Positions 13,472 to 13,722 of a stretch of DNA of 13,722 nt are shown here, piece after piece. The position numbers and the translations under genes are program-made. The notes beneath the pieces were generated by a model, which had not been told where the DNA came from, searched no databases, and saw only the letters and a list, made by a program, of their open reading frames with translations. This stretch comes from Berkiella sp964606325 (lineage in GTDB: Bacteria > Pseudomonadota > Gammaproteobacteria > Berkiellales > Berkiellaceae). Within the stretch, counting starts at the first letter, position 1, and every line of letters starts with the position of its first letter. Location: assembly GCA_964606325.1 (NCBI GenBank), contig CAZSGE010000067.1, forward strand, positions 1 to 13,722, given 5' to 3'.

Positions 13472-13722
13472 TTATCCCGCGACATTTTGAGGTCCTCTAC
13501 TCATATTAGGCTTATCTCTTTCAAGTAACTCTGGCTTGTTCTCTCTTTTAAATTTGCCTTTAGCGATGGCTTCCTCTACAGCATCAGAAAAGGCTTTTTG
13601 CATAATCTCTTTTTTAGCGTCACTTAGTTTTGGTGACATATAAATAGGTTTGTCTGGCGTTGATGCAAAAACCGCCAATCGGCACGTTTCTTGTGCCGCA
13701 AGTCTAAACTTATCCAAATCCT
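13472..13722 (-). CDS. Unknown ORF, 5' end outside the window
   Basis: This is the C-terminal part of an ORF that stays open to the window edge. A TTG at 13717 could start an 81-residue protein. However, the codon before it is also open (GAT) and no ribosome site can be judged, so a gene entering from outside is more likely. The visible part is soluble and charged. A helix-forming stretch follows MSPKLSDAKKEIMQKAFSDA, rich in Lys/Glu with Ala, and the last 20 residues are polar (MSRGPQNVAG end). I do not recognise it. Its stop is only 6 bases before the ATG of the large DH-domain gene, so the two are very probably co-transcribed and coupled. Confidence 0.7.
   Translation of the reverse strand, partial: DLDKFRLAAQETCRLAVFASTPDKPIYMSPKLSDAKKEIMQKAFSDAVEEAIAKGKFKRENKPELLERDKPNMSRGPQNVAG

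Noticed and set aside
9757..13722. Insertion sequence, integrase or attachment site around the accessory block
   Set aside because: No transposase or integrase pattern was seen, and no direct repeat of the tRNA 3' end occurs elsewhere in the window.

Overview
The window reads as a chromosome segment from a gammaproteobacterium. The 3' half of an initiator tRNA is followed by rimP-nusA-infB-rbfA-truB-rpsO-pnp, the standard metY-nusA-infB translation and RNA-processing cluster. Base composition is moderately AT-rich. A large protein with a eukaryotic-type Dbl-homology (RhoGEF) domain lies next to it, which points to a host-associated lineage such as Legionellales (Legionella, Coxiella or Berkiella-like). 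The genus is inference; no 16S or other lineage marker is present.

Layout. (1) Positions 1-160: the tRNA-fMet 3' part (its 5' part lies before the window) and two consecutive terminator-like hairpins. (2) 161-6009, plus strand: rimP, nusA, infB, rbfA and truB, joined by overlapping stop/start codons or a gap of at most about 23 bases, so almost certainly one transcript. (3) 6010-6284: a gap with REP-like palindromes and a hairpin plus T-run in the rpsO leader. (4) 6285-8759: rpsO and pnp, only 12 bases apart, closed by a strong terminator with a GAAA loop. (5) 8796-9689: a YddG-like EamA/DMT exporter whose last codons and stop lie inside a long dispersed inverted repeat (9669-9756). (6) 9779-13722, minus strand: an accessory block. 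In transcription order it holds an unknown ORF cut by the window edge, a 1024-residue DH-domain protein, a 41-codon in-frame open stretch after its stop (including a 26-codon GTG ORF with a good Shine-Dalgarno), and a small secreted Cys-rich protein.

How it works together. The plus-strand cluster makes the 30S maturation factors RimP and RbfA, the transcription factor NusA, initiation factor IF2, the tRNA pseudouridine-55 synthase TruB, ribosomal protein S15 and the exonuclease PNPase. The minus-strand block has the look of a host-interaction locus. The large protein combines a duplicated helical module, a poly-proline linker, a DH domain with clear CR1 and CR3 motifs, and an unrecognised C-terminal domain. 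It is a candidate secreted effector acting on host Rho-family GTPases. This is the main finding of the window. No secretion-system gene, transposase or CRISPR array is visible.
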